A stretch of 64,000 nucleotides of DNA, taken from contig NZ_JAVMIP010000013.1 of the NCBI RefSeq assembly GCF_031729055.1, positions 1 through 64,000 of the forward strand. The letters run 5' to 3'. The translations under genes were made by a program, and so were the position numbers. The notes beneath the pieces are model-generated. The model ran no database searches. It had not been told where the DNA came from and saw only the letters and a list, made by a program, of their open reading frames with translations. Positions 51,529 through 60,744 of this stretch are shown here, in pieces. Source of the DNA: Pseudocalidococcus azoricus BACA0444 (lineage in GTDB: Bacteria; Cyanobacteriota; Cyanobacteriia; Thermosynechococcales; Thermosynechococcaceae). Within the stretch, counting starts at the first letter, position 1. Each line of letters begins with the position of its first letter.

Positions 51529-52526
51529 TGGAGTTGCCCTTTGGCGTAAATTTTATTGGTATTGGAGCCGCCGCCCCCCCTGTTGCCCTGAGTAATCATG
51601 ACTTAACTGCCTTAGTTGAAACCTCCGATGAGTGGATTCAGACCCGCACCGGAATTTGCCAGCGCCGGATTGCCACCCCAGACATTACCCTAACGGAACT
51701 CGCTACAACTGCGGCCCAAAACGCGATCACCCAGGCCAAGATTGATCCGACCACGATTGATTTAATCATCCTGGCCACTTCAACTCCAGATGATTTATTT
51801 GGCAGTGCCAGTTTAATCCAGTCAAAAATTGGCGCGTCCCATGCCGTTGCCTTTGATCTCACCGCGGCCTGTTCGGGATTTATTTTTGGCCTGGTGACTG
51901 CCTCCCAATATTTGCAAACAGGCACTTACCGGCGGGCCTTAGTGATTGGGGCTGATATTCTTTCCCGCTGGGTGGATTGGACGGATCGGCGCACCTGTAT
52001 TTTGTTTGGCGATGGGGCCGGGGCCATGATTCTGGATGCGGCTCCCACCAATGAAAACGCGCTCCTTGGGTTTGAACTTCGCAGTGATGGCAAACTAAAT
52101 CACCATTTAACCTTGGCATTTCAACCGGAACCCCAGGCCTTAGTCCACACGAAAATTGCCCAAGGGAAATATCAACCCATCTACATGAACGGTCAAGAAA
52201 TTTATCGCTTTGCCGTTACCCAAGTCCCAGAAGTGATTACAAAAACCCTGCATCGAGCGAACCTTACCGCTGCTGATATGGATTGGTTAGTCCTTCATCA
52301 AGCGAATCAACGAATTTTAGATTCGGTCGCCCAACGCTTAGAGATTCCCAAAGAGAAAGTTATTAGTAATTTGGCCAACTACGGCAATACCTCAGCAGCT
52401 TCAATTCCCTTAGCTTTGGCAGAATCTATTAATCAAGGCAAGATAAAACCAGGCCATGTCATTGCCACCGCGGGGTTTGGGGCGGGTTTAACCTGGGGTT
52501 CAGCTATTTTCCGTTGGGGGGTCTGA
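51528..52526 (+). CDS. fabH: 3-oxoacyl-ACP synthase III
   Basis: Condenses acetyl-CoA with malonyl-ACP, starting fatty acid synthesis. The GTG start at 51528 overlaps the plsX stop. The 332-aa protein has the Cys-His-Asn triad: Cys115 in TAACSGF, His257 in LHQANQR and Asn287 in NYGNTSAAS. It ends in GFGAGLTWGSAIFRWGV. A decayed second copy of this 3' end lies at 57787-58015. The genes between the two form an accessory block. Confidence 0.95.
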   Translation: MELPFGVNFIGIGAAAPPVALSNHDLTALVETSDEWIQTRTGICQRRIATPDITLTELATTAAQNAITQAKIDPTTIDLIILATSTPDDLFGSASLIQSKIGASHAVAFDLTAACSGFIFGLVTASQYLQTGTYRRALVIGADILSRWVDWTDRRTCILFGDGAGAMILDAAPTNENALLGFELRSDGKLNHHLTLAFQPEPQALVHTKIAQGKYQPIYMNGQEIYRFAVTQVPEVITKTLHRANLTAADMDWLVLHQANQRILDSVAQRLEIPKEKVISNLANYGNTSAASIPLALAESINQGKIKPGHVIATAGFGAGLTWGSAIFRWGV

Positions 52527-52639
52527 CTTCACAACTTAAAGTTTTACTTTGTGGCTTTAATTTAAGTGAATACCCAAAATTTGAAGTTCCTAATTAATCT
52601 ATGTTGTTGCGGTAGTTTCATCAGTTTCAATTGCTTGAA

Positions 52640-53014
52640 CTACTCCTGTTTTATAAATTTCAAGCAGTTGTTTAAAATTTGAGCAAAAGTTTTTCTAGTT
52701 CCAGAACTATAGGGAGCAAGATCATTTTTTACAGTGTCCCAAACTACATCTTCATCTACGTTTAAGTAGTCATGAACAACCTTACTTCTCATCCCAACGA
52801 TTGCTTTCCAGGGAATTTCTGGATGGGTATCTCGAAACTCTAAGGAAACTCTTCGAGCAGCTTCGCCAATAATTTGTAATAGATAAGTGATTGCTAATCT
52901 CAGTTGCTCATTATCATCAAAGTCTTCTCGGCTTAAACCTGCTACAAAATCAATCGCTTTTCTGGCAGTATCCATCATGTGTCCAATATAAACTAGGTCA
53001 TCACGTTGCGACAT
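52640..53014 (-). CDS. HepT-like (DUF86) HEPN toxin
   Basis: A 124-aa helical HEPN protein with the Rx4HxY active motif (RSKVVHDY) expected for HepT-type toxins, an RNase-like fold. GLSREDFDDNEQLRLAITYL and LQIIGEAARRVSLEF are typical. Its start overlaps the mntA gene by 14 bp on the same strand. Its partner would inactivate it by adding AMP to the Tyr of the HxY motif. Confidence 0.9.
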   Translation of the reverse strand: MSQRDDLVYIGHMMDTARKAIDFVAGLSREDFDDNEQLRLAITYLLQIIGEAARRVSLEFRDTHPEIPWKAIVGMRSKVVHDYLNVDEDVVWDTVKNDLAPYSSGTRKTFAQILNNCLKFIKQE

Positions 53015-53309
53015 AAAAAACCTTAGCTGTGGCTAAAACGCGATCACGAATTCGTTGATTAAGAAATTTAGTCGTGATCAGATCAATGGGTCGGTTATCA
53101 AATAAAGCTGAAAGTTCCTCTTGAATTTGATATAGCTTGAAGAAACCAGGGGTAAAGCCAGATTCAAACTCAACTAAAATATCAATGTCACTAGTGGGTG
53201 AAAAATCATCTCGCAAAACTGAGCCAAATAACGAAAGTTTAGAAATATGCCATTGTTGACAGAGTGCTGAAATTTTATCAACAGGAATTTCAATATTTTT
53301 AAGTTTCAT
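53001..53309 (-). CDS. MntA-like minimal nucleotidyltransferase antitoxin
   Basis: A 102-aa nucleotidyltransferase with the motif GSVLRDDFSPTSDIDILVEF (GSx10DxD). It is the usual antitoxin partner of HepT, blocking it by AMPylation. It overlaps the end of the restriction-modification gene by 4 bp (ATGA) and the start of hepT by 14 bp, so three genes are translationally coupled. Confidence 0.92.
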   Translation of the reverse strand: MKLKNIEIPVDKISALCQQWHISKLSLFGSVLRDDFSPTSDIDILVEFESGFTPGFFKLYQIQEELSALFDNRPIDLITTKFLNQRIRDRVLATAKVFYVAT

Positions 53310-56300
53310 GTTAATTCTATCCCCAAGACTTCTAGCTGCTGGTTAATCCAAGTTATTGCAATGACTTCATCGGTTTCAATCGCGCGTTCTACTCCTGTTT
53401 TAGCAATTTCTAACAACTGTTTCGACTGCTCCCGCTTTTGGTGAGAGGCTTCAACATTGTTTCTGATTTTCTGTTGAATAGAACTAGGTGCTTCCCAAAC
53501 TAAAAATTGAGCAATTTCGTTAGGGTACAGTTCAATCTGACCAGATGATCCCTTGAAATGCTTTTCAACGAATAACTTTCCAATAATACTGTTGAGGTAA
53601 ATTGACAGATAAACCGGATCGAGTGAATCCGTTCTCAAAATCGTGACATGGTTATCTGGTAAAGCTTCTTGCTCATAGAGGTAAGGCGCACACCGTCCAA
53701 TTGTGCCAACACCTGTACCATTGATTAAAACATCGTCAGTTTGAATCGTCAGTGGATCATCGGTTTCCGGTAAATAGGCATAGCGATTATCTGCCAGGAT
53801 GACTTCGCCTTCTCGGACGTGCTTGGAATTAACAACAGGCAAACCTAATTTATTTTTATCTTGTTCTTCAATATATTCGGGTTGTTTCCCACGTTGATTA
53901 AGGATGAGTAAATTATCGAGGGCAGTTAGCTCAACTTTTTCCTCCAGTCGTTCAATCAGTTGATCAAATTTTGGCTGGTAATACTCGGCATCAAAGCGAC
54001 CAGAAGACAGAAATGACTCTGAATAACTCTTAACTGCAATGGCTTCTTCCGTGGGTTGCCAGGCCTGTAAACCAAGCTCCGACAATAACAAATTCTCAGC
54101 TTGTTGATAAATGTCTTTCGATTTCTGTTTCAAGTTGTACGAATATCGGATAGTTCTCTGAATAAGATTTTGAAAATCAACATGAGGTATAACCGCTAGA
54201 ATTTCTCTTTGGCTAATCAATAAAACTCTGTCTCTTGTTGTACCACTTGCATATCTATAAAATTGGCTACGACCAAACTTTGAGTTAAAAAAAGTAGCTA
54301 AGTAATATGGGTTTAGCTTGATAGTTTTATTGATTTTGAACCTAGTTAGCTCTCGTCTAAAAATATATTTTTGGTACGCTGAAGTTAAGACGGTTGAATA
54401 CCCTAGGAAGCCGATCTTCGTAGAAACTACCTCTCCAGGAAAAGCTTCATATTTTTTTAGATTACCAGCATCTTCTTCTGAAACAAAAAGTACATCATCT
54501 AGCTCAAGAGAGCCAATTTTAGATACATTCTGCATTCTTAGAATAGGAATTCCATCTGCGGCGTAGGTATCAGCAAGTAATTCAGAGCCAAAGGGGCCAT
54601 CAAAAAGATTACATAGACTTCCCAACCTGTGAGGTTCCTTTCTCATTAAGATTGTTTCTACTTCAAGATGTTCCTTTTTGTAAAATTCTGGGTCAAATCT
54701 TAGTGACTTTTCCAACTGACTGAAAGAAATTTGAACTGCTTCAAGCCCATCCATTAACTGCTGATACCTCACAGCATCAAACGGCGTAACAGATGGGCCG
54801 GGTTTAAAAAAACTGAGATTCTCCTTTTTGGCAAACTCAATAAAGGCTTCCGTAATCCCGTCTTCTGTCAGGCCCTCATGGTTAAACAAATCATGATCAA
54901 CAATCCAATGATTATGGTTATCAAAGAGTAAACCACCCGAATCACCAGGCTTCTTCACATAAATCTTTTCACCGGAATTATCTTTCCCGGACTTCCGCAT
55001 TGTGGCAAAAAAGATATTGTAGTCATCCTGTTGGGGACAGAGTGCGCCAGCTTTGGAGTCATCATTCCACTTCTGCACGAACAACACCGAAGTTTTTGTC
55101 CCTGTGTGAGGCTTAAACGTGTTGCCATGTAGTCCGATCACCGCCAAAATTCGACAGCGCGCTGCAATATAGTCTCGAATGTGTTTATCAGAAGAGTTGT
55201 TAAACCGCCCTTGAGGAAGCACAATCGCCATTCTGCCCCCCGGTTTCAAAAAATCCAGGTTGCGTTCAATAAATAAAATGTCGCGCCCAACCTTGGTTTC
55301 CCATTTCCCATTTGACTTTTTCGCCAGGTCATAGCGGGCAATCATCCGCGGTTCCTTAATATCTCCGGCAAAAGGCGGATTCGCCATCAACACATCAAAC
55401 TGGAATTCTCGATAGTCCTTGCTGCCTTTAGGTCTCAGTTTTTTGAGTCGTCTGAAACCCTCATGATAAACATCATCCCAATTCTCCTGCTCTGTCACTT
55501 CATCCCAAAGTTCATAATCCAGCGTGTTCAAATGCAACACATTCGTCTGTCCATCACCCGCAATCAGATTTAACGTCCGGGCCACGCGCACTGCCTTTTC
55601 ATCAAAATCAATCGCAAAAACTTTATCCTCCACATACTCTTTGCACCGAGGCGGCTTGTCTTCTAAAGAAAATAAATGACTTGCCTCTAAACCTTCATCA
55701 TCTAAAATCTGCCGCCAGACATAAAAAATTGTGTGAACTGGAAAGCCAGAAGACCCCGCTGCTGTATCAATGATGTACTCATCCTCTTGGGGATTGAGCA
55801 TTCTTACACACATATCAATGACATAACGAGGTGTAAAAAACTGCCCTTTCTCACCCCGACTACTCTTGTTAATTAAATACTCAAAGGCTTCATCAATAAC
55901 TTCAAGGTTGGAATTGAATAACTTAACGTTTTCTAAAGACGATACACACACCGATAAATGAGAGCGCGTCAGACTAATCTTGGTATCTTCACTAAATACA
56001 CCCTCCCATTTTTTCTTGGCTTTATCAAAAAGGGATTGAATCTTAGCATGTAGATCACTTTCTGTTTGTCCCGTATTGCGGAACTCAAGAGAGTGCGTAG
56101 ATCGCCTGTTACCCTGCCCAGCAAACCACTCATCATAGAGTTTAGTAAAAATCAGCTTAAACAATTCCTCAAAAACATCTACCCCAGCATTTGCCAGCAC
56201 CTCATCTTCCATTTCTTCAATCAATGTCTTGAGGGATTTATTCTCCTTTACTAACTTGTCATTGGCAATCAAATCTTCCAGCGTAAACTTGATTTTGAGA

Positions 56301-56812
56301 ATATCCGCTAGGGTTTCATTCGCATTGGGTAGCCTTGGAATGTCTTCAAAGTAATTAGGATCCTTGCGCTGGTAATAGGAAATTTGCTCCCCATTTGTCC
56401 AAACAGCAATCTGCGCCCCGGTAGCATTACAGTAGGAGCGAAGCTGTCCCTTCCCATCCTTAAGTTTTGGTTTCTTTAGCTCTACAATCATGTACACTGC
56501 ATTGGGCCGGTCTTTATCCATCACCACAATGTCTGCCCGTTTCACTTCTCGTCCGAAATTAACTCCATACTCCACCTGAATGCGGCTGAGAGGATAGTCC
56601 AACCGTTCGGTCAAGACTCGTAAATAAAGTTGCCGAATCACTTCTTCTGGTGTGAGCTTGATTTGTTTTTTGCGTACTAAACAATCGGTATAGGGAGCTT
56701 CACCGTTTTTAGCCTCTTTAAGAATAATGCTCTGCTCTAACTGCTCAATCTCAGCGGTCGTAAACTGCAACAGCTTGTAATTTGAGTCTTTGAGGATATT
56801 TGCTAATTTCAT
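53306..56812 (-). CDS. Single-chain restriction-modification-specificity enzyme (type IIG-like)
   Basis: A 1168-aa fusion. Residues about 1-190 are an HsdR-N-type PD-(D/E)xK nuclease domain (RADIVVMDKDRPNAVYMIVE, then LKKPKLKDGKGQLRSYC). Residues about 300-680 are an N6-adenine methyltransferase: DTAAGSSGF at the SAM site and NPPF as the catalytic motif. Residues about 715-1150 are two HsdS-like target recognition domains separated by helical spacers (RMQNVSKIGS; VNSKHVREGE). One protein can therefore cut, methylate and recognise. Its 3' end overlaps mntA. The sequence is more AT-rich than nearby core genes. Confidence 0.85.
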   Translation of the reverse strand: MKLANILKDSNYKLLQFTTAEIEQLEQSIILKEAKNGEAPYTDCLVRKKQIKLTPEEVIRQLYLRVLTERLDYPLSRIQVEYGVNFGREVKRADIVVMDKDRPNAVYMIVELKKPKLKDGKGQLRSYCNATGAQIAVWTNGEQISYYQRKDPNYFEDIPRLPNANETLADILKIKFTLEDLIANDKLVKENKSLKTLIEEMEDEVLANAGVDVFEELFKLIFTKLYDEWFAGQGNRRSTHSLEFRNTGQTESDLHAKIQSLFDKAKKKWEGVFSEDTKISLTRSHLSVCVSSLENVKLFNSNLEVIDEAFEYLINKSSRGEKGQFFTPRYVIDMCVRMLNPQEDEYIIDTAAGSSGFPVHTIFYVWRQILDDEGLEASHLFSLEDKPPRCKEYVEDKVFAIDFDEKAVRVARTLNLIAGDGQTNVLHLNTLDYELWDEVTEQENWDDVYHEGFRRLKKLRPKGSKDYREFQFDVLMANPPFAGDIKEPRMIARYDLAKKSNGKWETKVGRDILFIERNLDFLKPGGRMAIVLPQGRFNNSSDKHIRDYIAARCRILAVIGLHGNTFKPHTGTKTSVLFVQKWNDDSKAGALCPQQDDYNIFFATMRKSGKDNSGEKIYVKKPGDSGGLLFDNHNHWIVDHDLFNHEGLTEDGITEAFIEFAKKENLSFFKPGPSVTPFDAVRYQQLMDGLEAVQISFSQLEKSLRFDPEFYKKEHLEVETILMRKEPHRLGSLCNLFDGPFGSELLADTYAADGIPILRMQNVSKIGSLELDDVLFVSEEDAGNLKKYEAFPGEVVSTKIGFLGYSTVLTSAYQKYIFRRELTRFKINKTIKLNPYYLATFFNSKFGRSQFYRYASGTTRDRVLLISQREILAVIPHVDFQNLIQRTIRYSYNLKQKSKDIYQQAENLLLSELGLQAWQPTEEAIAVKSYSESFLSSGRFDAEYYQPKFDQLIERLEEKVELTALDNLLILNQRGKQPEYIEEQDKNKLGLPVVNSKHVREGEVILADNRYAYLPETDDPLTIQTDDVLINGTGVGTIGRCAPYLYEQEALPDNHVTILRTDSLDPVYLSIYLNSIIGKLFVEKHFKGSSGQIELYPNEIAQFLVWEAPSSIQQKIRNNVEASHQKREQSKQLLEIAKTGVERAIETDEVIAITWINQQLEVLGIELT

Positions 56813-56966
56813 CAGGGGTGTTCAAGTGAAAGGAGATACTTTTCTATAAAAGTTTAGAGCTATTTTAACCTGAGTTCGGGATAAGAAAATTCCTAAAAAG
56901 TAAGCGTGTAGGGCATTAGAAAGGACTCGGATTTACAAGCCTAGTTCTGGAGACAAGAGAGTCCTG

Positions 56967-57749
56967 TCAGGGATCAGGATTCAGGCCAGCTTGTTCTAAA
57001 AGTCGTTGCAGTCGGATGATTTCCATCTCTGCCAGATCTGCCCGTTGCTGTTCCAAGTCTGCCCGTTGTGCCTCTCGTTCAGCCGAAGTCAGAATCCATT
57101 GGGAATCTCGGTCATACCAGCGCAACCACAACCGCTCAACACCTTGATACCGTCCCCACCAAAGCCCCAGGCCTAACTCAGCGGCTGCCAACCAAAACCC
57201 AGGCCCTGTCACAGATAACGGCTGATATCGTTCGTGGACTAAGCCAAAAGCCTGTAACTCGTCTGTGTAGCGATTAAAAACAAAGTAGTAGGGAACTCTC
57301 AAAATTTGCTCATAGACCGTCCATTTGTTCGGTGGTTGACTCGCATCCCGTAAACTGCGGCCCAAATCTTCTTTTTCCGGGCCTGGGGATAACAATTCCA
57401 GCACCACAAAAGGCGCAATACCCTCCTGCCACATGACATAACTTAAGCGCAAGTCTTGATCATCATAAAGACGCGGGACTCCTAATACCGCAAACCAATC
57501 TGGACGTTTATACCATTGGGGATGGCGCAGATCGTAATACAGGTTCAAGTCACTCGCAGCAAAGATCTCGTCGGCTTCATAGGTAGGAGGACAAAACGTT
57601 TGGCGCAGGAGTTCAGGTTGCAATAAATGGAATTCGTCCGGCAAACCAGGTTCCTCGGGGTCTTCACTAGGCAGATCGTACATGGTGGGCAAGGTATACC
57701 GAGGGGAAAGGGGCGGCGAGGTTTGCTCCATAGTCTCATCGTTGCTCAA
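56967..57749 (-). CDS. Uma2 family (DUF820) endonuclease-like protein
   Basis: A 260-aa PD-(D/E)xK-type protein: DLNLYYDLRHPQWYKRPDWF, GIAPFVVLELLSPGPEKEDL, then YYFVFNRYTDELQAFGL, matching cyanobacterial Uma2 proteins. The C-terminal tail is a short Glu/Arg/Gln-rich helix (EREAQRADLEQQRADLAEME). The function in cells is unknown. It lies 154 bp upstream of the restriction gene on the same strand. Confidence 0.85.
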   Translation of the reverse strand: MSNDETMEQTSPPLSPRYTLPTMYDLPSEDPEEPGLPDEFHLLQPELLRQTFCPPTYEADEIFAASDLNLYYDLRHPQWYKRPDWFAVLGVPRLYDDQDLRLSYVMWQEGIAPFVVLELLSPGPEKEDLGRSLRDASQPPNKWTVYEQILRVPYYFVFNRYTDELQAFGLVHERYQPLSVTGPGFWLAAAELGLGLWWGRYQGVERLWLRWYDRDSQWILTSAEREAQRADLEQQRADLAEMEIIRLQRLLEQAGLNPDP

Positions 57750-57786
57750 GAGTTGGCCTGGCCCCTATTGTAGGTGATGGCTTTAG

Positions 57787-58015
57787 TCAATCCTCAATAC
57801 CCTGGGTGCTCCAACCCCTAGAGATTCCCACAGAGAGCGTGATCACCAACCTAGCCAACTAGGGCAATACCACCGTGCTTCGATTCCTCCCATGGGCTGA
57901 GTCTGTTGAACAAGGTAAAATTAAACCGGGAGATATTATTACTACGGCCGGTTTTTGGGCAGGTCGAACTTGGAGAGCCGCCATTTTTCGCTGGGGATTG
58001 ACCAGGCCAGCCTAA
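57787..58015 (+). pseudogene. fabH 3'-end remnant
   Basis: The plus strand encodes a decayed C-terminus of FabH: LEIPTESVITNLAN, a TAG in place of Tyr, GNTTVLRFLPWAESVEQGKI, KPGDIITTAGFWAGRTWRAA and IFRWGLTRPA before a TAA at 58013-58015. It aligns with intact fabH from about residue 259 to the end (LEIPKEKVISNLANYGNT ... ATAGFGAGLTWGSAIFRWG). Loss of the Tyr codon and several changes show it is dead. DNA identity looks only moderate, so the copy is old. Confidence 0.85.
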
Positions 58016-58128
58016 AATCACACTAAAATATTTTCCATCAATCCGATTGATTCGCCAAATACTCCGGGCCTATAGGATTCCTCTAATTTGGTCATCAGCT
58101 TACATCTATGTCATTAGGATATTTCAGG

Positions 58129-58473
58129 ATGAAATCACTTTTATTTAAAACTCTGGTCTTACTTCCGGTTGCAACTGTAGCGATGACGGCTCTCCCGGCC
58201 TGGGCTGAACGGGAAGTGCGAGTAGCCAACAACGGCAAGGGAACCATTTACACCGTGGATATGGATTCTTTAAGTGTCTATGTGGGGAACCAAGGGGTGA
58301 AACAGGTCAACTTTAAGCTATCCACCGTTGGTGATGAATATTGGCACGATGCCACAGCCTCCTGCAATCCCTACGATGTCAAAAGTGAATTTTACAACTG
58401 GTCTTGGTCAGGGACACGGAGCTATCCGGCGGGAACCATTGCTGGAGACATTGCTCGGGCTGTTTGTCCTTAA
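58129..58473 (+). CDS. Small secreted protein of unknown function
   Basis: A 114-aa protein from the ATG at 58129. Residues 1-25 form a signal peptide (LLFKTLVLLPVATVAMTALP, cleavage after AWA). The mature part has two Cys (ATASCNP and ARAVCP), probably a disulfide, and several aromatic residues (NWSWSG). No family is recognised. An in-frame ATG at 58108 is less likely. Confidence 0.6.
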   Translation: MKSLLFKTLVLLPVATVAMTALPAWAEREVRVANNGKGTIYTVDMDSLSVYVGNQGVKQVNFKLSTVGDEYWHDATASCNPYDVKSEFYNWSWSGTRSYPAGTIAGDIARAVCP

Positions 58474-58629
58474 AACCTCAATAACCCATCCACAACACCC
58501 GGCAGGATAGTGATTGCTTGTCCCACTGCCTAGATTCCGCATTGGGGGAACTGATTCACCGCAGACTACGTCAGAGCCATGTTAGTGTCCAAGGTTCCAG
58601 GCCTGGCAAACTGACAACGTGAGGAGTCT

Positions 58630-59772
58630 ATGGCAGTCAAACAAGTTCGCAATGCTATCTTTGCCGGGTTATCGGGGGCCGTGGTGATTATGGCCTTTGC
58701 CAATAACCTCCATGATGTTACCCAGCGGTGGTGGCCCAATCCGTTCCAGGCCAGCTTATCCCCCGCCCCCAACTCCAATCTCAATGCCATTGCCCAGGCC
58801 GCTGATACGCCTCCCAACCCCAATCTCCTCGACCGTCTCCAGGCCCTGACAAGTACACCCACCTTTTATGTGGCGGCTAATGGGGATGATCAACAGGAGG
58901 GAACCGCCAATGCCCCCTTCCAAACCCTCAGCCAAGCCATCACCGCCGTCACCACTGCCCAGGCCAAGTCACCCGAAACCCAATTTATAATCCAACTGGC
59001 CGCCGGAACCTATGGGGATACCAACACCTCCGAACCGCTTCTAATTCCTCCTGGGGTCACGCTGAAAGGACAAGGAGCAGCCACCACCGTCAAGCAATCC
59101 CTGCAACTCAGTCATAACAGTCGGGTTGAGCAACTTGTCCTCGATGAAACTGGTATCCTAATTCGCCCCCAAGAAAACGCAACTGGCGAGGTATCCGTGC
59201 AACAGGTCAGCATTACGCGGGGATTTCTCACCATCAAAGCTGCTGGCCCCTTACCGACACCCAAAATTACTGTCAAACAACTCACCATGGCCGATAGCTG
59301 CATCTTGGTTAGTGGTTTGGCCCGCCCTGAAATTCGCGATGTCCAACTGCGGGGTAATGTGGGGGTTGATGACTTTAGCTTGGCCCATTGCAGTGAAAAT
59401 GGCTTGCTGGCCAGTGATGATCGAATGCCCCTAATTCAACTTCTGGGGGCCGCCGACCTGGAAAATATTGTTGTCTCTAATACTAACTTGGCCCTCTTCA
59501 ACCAGGCCGAGGGCAGTGTGATTAAAAATCTCCGGATTGTGAACAGCCTAAATGGGGTTGAAAATACGGGTAATCTCAGCCTCGATGGCCCCAATTTGGA
59601 AAATGTTTCCTATACCGGCATCTGCAACCAAGGCACTCTCACCCTCCAACGTCCTGGATTTGACCCAACGACAGCCACAACCACAGCCCAATGTCTAGTG
59701 CCAGGGTTGGATCAGCCGCCCCCATCGCCAATCAACTTGGCCGGTAATTTGGATAATGTCAAAGTTAATTAA
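58630..59772 (+). CDS. DUF1565 right-handed beta-helix protein
   Basis: A 380-aa exported protein. A hydrophobic N-terminal segment (NAIFAGLSGAVVIMAFANN) looks like a signal or anchor. After a Pro/Asn-rich spacer, FYVAANGDDQQEGTANAPFQ and TLSQAITAV start the DUF1565 domain, then repeated beta strands with LLIPPGVTLKGQG, SRVEQLVLDETGI, and SCILVSGLARPEI. It is likely a periplasmic or surface beta-helix protein; no catalytic residues can be named. Confidence 0.75.
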   Translation: MAVKQVRNAIFAGLSGAVVIMAFANNLHDVTQRWWPNPFQASLSPAPNSNLNAIAQAADTPPNPNLLDRLQALTSTPTFYVAANGDDQQEGTANAPFQTLSQAITAVTTAQAKSPETQFIIQLAAGTYGDTNTSEPLLIPPGVTLKGQGAATTVKQSLQLSHNSRVEQLVLDETGILIRPQENATGEVSVQQVSITRGFLTIKAAGPLPTPKITVKQLTMADSCILVSGLARPEIRDVQLRGNVGVDDFSLAHCSENGLLASDDRMPLIQLLGAADLENIVVSNTNLALFNQAEGSVIKNLRIVNSLNGVENTGNLSLDGPNLENVSYTGICNQGTLTLQRPGFDPTTATTTAQCLVPGLDQPPPSPINLAGNLDNVKVN

Positions 59773-59786
59773 TTGCGGATGATTTT

Positions 59787-60665
59787 CTAAGCAAGAGTCC
59801 GCCGTAATAGGCCTTGAATACTCACCACCACCAGGCCAGCAAATCCCAATAACAGCGCCATAGATTGCCAGAGGCTAACATTTCCCCAGGGCGCGGCCAT
59901 AACCACATCCCCAAACGTCCAGGCCGGGTGGAGATAGAGATAGCGAATTGGTTCAATGGCAAAACTGAGGGGGTTCAAACTGGCCACCACTTGCAACCAA
60001 CCGGGCATAAACTCTAAGGGAACCAGGGCCGTACTGGCAAACAAGAGGGGCAAGTTGATCACAAAGATCACAGCCAAAAGCTCAATATGTCCCGGTAAGG
60101 CAAAGGTCAGCCCCAAGCTCAAGGCCGTCACCCCAAACACCAAACAGAGAATGATCAGCATTACCACTCCCAGGCCAGACCAACTCGGCAACCCACTGCC
60201 CAACAAGTAACCTGTCCCGACAATAGCCGCCGATTGCAACACACTCAAGGTCGTAATAAACAAGGCCGAAGCCAAGACAATCGAAAAGCGGGAAACCAGG
60301 GGAGCCACCAAGAGCCGATTCAAAAAGCCAAATTCCCGATCAAACATCACCGGCAACCCCGCATTCAAAGCCCCACTAAAGGCCGTGAAGACAATTACTC
60401 CCGCGCAGAGAAACTGTCCATAATCTCGGCTGGCCCCAAATAACCCCTGGGGAACATTTTTGAATAGGGCCCCAAACAGAATCAGCCACATCAGGGGTTG
60501 AATAATTCCGGCAATCAGAGTTGAAGGCCGCCGCTGGAGTTGAATAAACAGCCGTCGTGTCAGGGCTAAGGTTTCCTGGATAAACTCCCCCACTGGGCCA
60601 GCCTGATTAGTGACCTCTGGGCTTAAACCAAGGATGTCTGGGGATGGACTCGGGGTTGTTGTCAT
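59787..60665 (-). CDS. ABC-2 type transporter permease
   Basis: Membrane subunit of an ABC exporter of the DrrB/ABC-2 type. From the ATG at 60665 it is 292 aa: FIQETLALTRRLFIQLQRRP precedes the first helix, then six hydrophobic segments, with MFDREFGFLNRLLVAPLVS and LPLLFASTALVPLEFMPGWL as conserved loops. Alternative starts at 60695 and 60728 are in frame. The ATPase is not adjacent. Cyanobacterial members export lipids or glycoconjugates; substrate unknown. Confidence 0.88.
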   Translation of the reverse strand: MTTTPSPSPDILGLSPEVTNQAGPVGEFIQETLALTRRLFIQLQRRPSTLIAGIIQPLMWLILFGALFKNVPQGLFGASRDYGQFLCAGVIVFTAFSGALNAGLPVMFDREFGFLNRLLVAPLVSRFSIVLASALFITTLSVLQSAAIVGTGYLLGSGLPSWSGLGVVMLIILCLVFGVTALSLGLTFALPGHIELLAVIFVINLPLLFASTALVPLEFMPGWLQVVASLNPLSFAIEPIRYLYLHPAWTFGDVVMAAPWGNVSLWQSMALLLGFAGLVVVSIQGLLRRTLA

Positions 60666-60744
60666 GGCTAAGTTGATTCCAAGGAGCTTAATCATTCGTA
60701 ATTTTATCGCAATCCCCAGGCCGGCCACCTCTGATGCCTGTACC

